Below, piece after piece: positions 60,601 through 64,000 of a stretch of 64,000 nucleotides of DNA (the first letter of the stretch is position 1; the number at the start of each line of letters is the position of its first letter). The stretch comes from Asterias amurensis. Taxonomy: Eukaryota; Echinodermata; Asteroidea; Forcipulatida; Asteriidae. The position numbers were made by a program, and so were the translations under genes. The stretch covers positions 30,580,927 through 30,644,926 of the forward strand of contig NC_092649.1 of the NCBI RefSeq assembly GCF_032118995.1. The letters run 5' to 3'. Under the pieces are notes generated by a model. It was not told where the DNA came from. It made no database searches and was given only the letters and a program-made list of their open reading frames with translations.

Positions 60601-63600
60601 ATAAGCTGTAACAGCCCACACACAAAGAACACAGTCAACCCTCCTACTGTATGACTGTCGAATATCATCCTCTATGGTTTTAAATGGTAAGCTGTAATAG
60701 CCCGCATACAAAGTACACAGTCACCCCTCCTACTGTATGATCCTCTAATGTCATCCACCGTGGTTTTGAATGATAAGCTATGACACCCTGCAATGTTAAT
60801 GCATCTACAAAGTACACGGTTAACCCTTCTACTGTCTGACCAATACAGAATGTCTTACATAATATTTGCCTTGTGTATTGCAGTGACTTTGCTTCGGTTG
60901 TGCCGCGTTGCAAAGTCAAAGGCATACTTTGCAATTCGCTTGGAGCGATCTGCTGTGATGATCTTCAGGCTTTCAACGACACCATCAACACTCTGTAAAA
61001 ATAATTTGTTCAAGACTCAATGTTATCTTTCATTTACATATCATAAGGTGATGCAAAGAAACCCATTCACCCAATGCTAGCCTTGAAGGTATGGTACTTT
61101 GTGACAGTCTGTGGTACTAGTGTCAGCTGAACAAACATGAGAGACCCATTCACCCAATGCTAGCCTTGAAGGTATGGTACTTTGTGACAGTCTGTGGTAC
61201 TAGTGTCAGCTGAACAAACATGAGAGACCCATTCACCCAATGCTAGCCTGGAAGGTATGGTACTTTGTGACAGTCTGTGGTACTAGTGTCAGCTGAACAA
61301 ACATGAGAGACCCATTCACCCAATGCTAGCCTGGAAGGTATGGTACTTTGTGACAGTCTGTGGTACTAGTGTCAGCTGAACAACCATGAGAGACCCATTC
61401 ACCCAATGCTAGCCTGGAAGGTATGGTACTTTGTGACAGTCTGTGGTACTAGTGTCAGCTGAAAACAGTCATGGTTTTTTTTCTTCAATTTTGTCTTGTG
61501 TTTCCAATAAGCCTATTCGGAGTTCCAGCTGCGCATGACTGTTACTGCTGACAATGCAATTTGTTGCTCTCTGGTGACAAGGTCACGGGAGAGCTGACAA
61601 CGCAATTTGTTGCTCTCCCAGGCCAAGGTCACGGGAGAGCAACAAATTGCGTTGTCAGCAGTAACAGACATGCGCAGCTGGAACTCCGAATAGGCTTATG
61701 ATAGACTCAGCATATCGGTTGAAAGGCCGATGTCCAGTCTATTCTGGGCTTGCCTGCTTTCTTCTTACGACTCTCCTCCACTTGACTAATGATAGCTATA
61801 TCGATGTTACTATGCTGTGTGTTTACTCTAGGCATACTCCTATACTGTATTACATTACACAAAGTGTGAATGTTGGTCTTTGACAATAACTAAATAAGTC
61901 CTGCTTACTTACCTCATGTTCCAAGCTAGAGTATTCTCCTTCTGTATTCTCTCTAATGATAGCGATATCAATGTTACTATGCCGTGTGTTTAGTCCAGGC
62001 ATACTCTTACACTGTACTACATTAGCAAACAGGTCCAACTCTACCCTGTACACAAAATGGGGATCGATCATTTACAATGATCAACATTTACATAGACCAA
62101 CTGTAAACTTTATACAATTAAGGTAAAGTGCAGAATATGTATCATTCACAGAGGGTAAATTAAACCCTCTTAAACACAAACCCTACCCATACTATAAACA
62201 ATACATTTCCTAACATAATGATTAAAACTCATGGCTAAGATTGTGTGAAAATGAAAACCTCTGCAACTTGGAATACCCTTTTGGCCTGGAGATGAAACAT
62301 GTTGAAGTGATAGGATGATATATTTCAGAGGTTTATAGACTTTTTAATCTATCTAGTTTGATCATAACAAGAGCAGAGTCTCTGTGGTGGTTAGCTCATC
62401 TCATTCAATGTGAAAGCCAAGGGATTTTAATGAAAAATCTCCTTTAAAATCAGAAAAGAAAATCCCTATCAATTGCAGGCCTGTTAAACTCATATAACAA
62501 TTTAGGAGGCAAATCATCCTAACTCGCAGCTGAGAAGCTCAATTGCAAAGGACGCTACTACAATGTGTTTATGCCACATGCTTGCAACAGATCGTTTTAT
62601 GACCCACACACTAGCTACCCCTGCCACCCTAATGATGGATGGCCAAGCTTAAGGCCATGTCCGAAATGGCGACTTCAGCTACAGCTACATCAGTGCATCT
62701 GCCAGTGTTGAAGAATAGAGAGCTCTGTAGCCAAAGTCGCCGTTTCAGACACGGCTTTAGACTTACCTCAGTCTGACATTGTTTGATTTACAGACAGCCA
62801 GGCGATTGACATGGGTGTGGATGTTACCCTTGAGTGCTGTTCCATTCCTCTTAATGGCCACAAGGGCGTCTTCCACTCCCTCTCCTTCCACTGCTTCTCT
62901 ATCCCCACTAAGCATCAACTCTTCAAAGTCAACTGGTGCCCCAGCTTGTCTGTGGATAGATTAGATTCATTCAAAACGAGGTAAAAAAGTACAGTAACAA
63001 TGACTTGGGTTCCACCCCACTTAGTTTTGAATTTGAGTGCTTTAAGATTGGGGCTTCAAGAAAGCAGATGGAACCTAAGCAGGAGTGCAAGTTTTAAAAA
63101 GGGGCATTAAGTGGTAAAAATATAAAGCTCTGCTCTGGAAGGGGGGACCAAATTATCCTGATAGGGGTGGATTTCACAAAGAGTTAAGACTAGTCTTATC
63201 TCAGAAGTTATGTTCAACTTCAAAACAATTGCTTTGTATTTTTGTTATGTTTGGCTTTAAAAAAGTACTAGACACCTTGGCAATAACACGATGTAAGAAG
63301 ATAGACCAGGGGTCCATTTCACAAAGATAGTCCTAATTTGGGACTAGTTCTAGGACTCGTAAGGAGTTATTACAAACGTAAGGGTAGTACGAGTCCTAGA
63401 ACTAGTCCCAAGTTAGGACTATCTTTGTGAAATGGACCCCTGGTCTATCTTCTTACATCGTGTTATTGCCAAGGTGTCTAGTACTTTTTTAAAGCCAAAC
63501 ATAAAAAAGTACAAAGCAATTGTTTTGAAGTTGAACATTTTAGTCTGTATTTACCTGAAGACTTCTTTAACATGAGGCATGAGCTCTGGACCAATGCCAT

Positions 63601-63652
63601 CTCCAGGTATTAATGTCACTGTATGCCAACCTCCATAACGAGCTGGTATCGG
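55873..63652 (-). CDS. IDH3G: Isocitrate dehydrogenase (NAD+) gamma-type subunit, mitochondrial, 3' eight exons
   Basis: Exons 63652-63555, 62949-62767, 62045-61913, 60992-60859, 59866-59764, 58126-57980, 57175-57020 and 55959-55873 (stop TGA) give 346 residues in one frame; the presequence exon(s) are off the right edge. IDH3 oxidises isocitrate to 2-oxoglutarate in the matrix TCA cycle; beta and gamma are regulatory subunits. Landmarks: [92 protein letters not shown] and [12 protein letters not shown]. The YGGxHTVT start and [13 protein letters not shown] favour gamma; DNCCMQ is also found in beta, so a beta/gamma mix-up is possible. One intron is nearly all minisatellite, another holds a duplicated fragment of the third exon here. 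Confidence 0.9.
56046..56622. mobile_element. Foldback MITE, family B, interrupted by a family A element
   Basis: TTAGGCACTGGACACCATTG at the left and CAATAGTGCCCAGTGCCA at the right are the B ends. The family A element 56341-56583 splits the right arm between AGTGAGACTACA and AGGTCTTTGACAATTACC. It is in the last intron of IDH3G. Confidence 0.7.
56341..56583. mobile_element. Foldback MITE, family A (best preserved copy)
   Basis: GGGCCCAATTTCATAGAGCT and the inverted AGCTCTATGAAATTGGCCCC close the element. CTTAAGCAAAA and TTTTGCTTAAG arms pair next to them. Confidence 0.8.
57447..57610 (+). mobile_element. SINE 3' part with TTA microsatellite tail
   Basis: AAGCGCCCTGAGCGTCACTG followed by AGGGACGGATAAGAGGGC and a long (ATT)n run. 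It shares its tail with the minus-strand copy at 1738-1993. Confidence 0.6.
58613..59492. mobile_element. Non-autonomous element, about 880 bp, with nested foldback
   Basis: Inverted ends TAAGCTTGGGCGATATTG and ATATCGCCCAAGCTTA. Inside, 58758-58899 is a second inverted pair (GACCCCAACCAAAAACTG / CAGTTTTTGGTTGGGGTC), which may be an independent insertion. No transposase frame is seen. Confidence 0.65.
59895..60856. repeat. About 86-bp minisatellite filling an IDH3G intron
   Basis: GTCAACCCTCCTACTGT recurs at about 60095, 60207, 60293, 60379, 60465, 60549, 60635 and 60721, spacing mostly 86 bp, with longer diverged units at both ends. The intron runs 59867-60858, so repeats cover nearly all of it and stop next to the exon at 60859. 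Minus-strand ORFs here are artefacts. Confidence 0.88.
61061..61462. repeat. 83-bp tandem repeat, about five copies
   Basis: ACCCATTCACCCAATGCTAG begins units at 61061, 61144, 61227 and onward at 83-bp steps. Later copies share a CCTGGAAGG variant. It is intronic in IDH3G. Confidence 0.92.
61508..61698. mobile_element. Foldback MITE-like element, about 190 bp
   Basis: TAAGCCTATTCGGAGTTCCA at the left and TGGAACTCCGAATAGGCTTA at the right are perfect inverted ends. GCAACAAATTGCGTTGTCAG arms follow inward, with an extra direct copy of one arm in the middle. Confidence 0.75.
61787..61858 (-). pseudogene. Duplicated fragment of an IDH3G exon
   Basis: About 70 nt similar to the middle of the exon at 61913-62045, same orientation, about 55 nt beyond its donor. 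Read in the same frame it gives [17 protein letters not shown] against [17 protein letters not shown]. It lacks the exon's ends and donor, so it looks like a dead partial exon duplication. Confidence 0.7.
62650..62762. mobile_element. Short foldback MITE, family H
   Basis: AAGGCCATGTCCGAAATGGC at the left and CGTTTCAGACACGGCTTTAG at the right pair as inverted ends, 113 bp in all. A related end occurs at 48672. Confidence 0.55.
63160..63545. mobile_element. Long palindromic foldback element (family D related)
   Basis: 63211-63537 is an almost perfect inverted repeat with arms of about 150 bp: TGTTCAACTTCAAAACAATT at the left, AATTGTTTTGAAGTTGAACA at the right. CAGGGGTCCATTTCACAAAG and its complement lie further in, and the centre is near 63374. 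A partial direct end (GGGGTGGATTTCACAAAGAG) precedes it. It lies in an IDH3G intron. Confidence 0.85.
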
Positions 63653-64000
63653 CTAAAAACAACAACAAAGTAAATAACGTTACAATAACTTCCCGCAAAC
63701 CACAGGCTTCAATCAGCTTGATTTAAAAAGACAAAAAGACAAAACAAACTCTCTATTGATCCCCTTTATAATAAGTAGGTTTCTCCTTGATTAAATATTA
63801 TTCTCATGGGCAAAGCACAAGATAAATCTCTCTAGTCACTAACCCCTTGAAGGGAAGCACTGACAAACAATCAAACATCCAGGATGAGTTCCTCCAAGGA
63901 GAATGATATGTGGTACTACACTAAGTCTGGTCTCTTATAATCAGGAACATTTATTAATGCAATGGGTGATCATGGGTACAGGGAACCAGACAAATACAAT
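63653..64000. other. IDH3G intron reaching the window edge, nothing else seen
   Basis: Starts at the acceptor TTTTTAG upstream of the exon at 63652. AT-rich with no further exon; the mitochondrial presequence must be encoded beyond 64000. Confidence 0.6.

Noticed and set aside
60237..60934. Overlapping 70-100 codon minus-strand ORFs with repeated SRRVDC words
   Set aside because: They lie in the 86-bp repeat intron of IDH3G, partly antiparallel in frame to the real exon at 60859-60992.

Overview
This is a stretch of animal nuclear DNA. Genes are split into many short exons with canonical GT/AG introns, introns are packed with foldback elements, tRNA-derived SINEs and minisatellites, and the proteins are metazoan. 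Several repeat families look like ones I associate with echinoderms, perhaps a sea star; that identification rests on memory and is moderate to low confidence.

Four protein-coding genes are supported. (1) 13-8853, + strand: the 3' half of a sulfonylurea-receptor-like ABC protein (ABCC8/ABCC9 type), 16 exons from just after NBD1 to the stop; the 5' half lies left of the window. (2) 16889-18247, - strand: a single-exon rhodopsin-type GPCR of 452 residues with eight heptad repeats in its third intracellular loop. (3) 24613-52231, - strand: a complete sulfonylurea-receptor-like gene. I could trace 31 coding exons whose summed length is 4743 nt, giving 1580 residues in one uninterrupted frame with domain order TMD0-L0-TMD1-NBD1-TMD2-NBD2, the length and order of vertebrate SUR1. 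(4) 55873-63652, - strand: eight 3' coding exons of the mitochondrial NAD-dependent isocitrate dehydrogenase gamma-type subunit (IDH3G-like); the presequence exon(s) lie right of the window.

The two SUR-like genes are tail to tail, about 15.8 kb apart, and their last 16 coding exons correspond one to one with the same intron phases, so they are paralogues from a duplication plus inversion. SUR proteins normally assemble with Kir6 channels to form ATP-sensitive K+ channels; no Kir gene is seen here.

The most unusual structure is inside gene 3. Two minisatellites are built from exon/intron junctions: a 46-bp unit carrying the 3' splice site of one TMD2 exon is repeated 26 times, and a 53-bp unit carrying the 5' splice site of one NBD2 exon is repeated 10 times. 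In addition, the NBD2 signature/Walker B exon is 117/120 identical between the two paralogues while neighbouring exons are clearly diverged, which suggests gene conversion. Between the genes lie a 2-kb array of 64-bp repeats with a 739-bp higher-order period, and many foldback (MITE-like) elements, one nested inside another.

All exon boundaries were read by eye from splice consensus, reading frame and remembered family sequences; none was checked against transcripts or a database.
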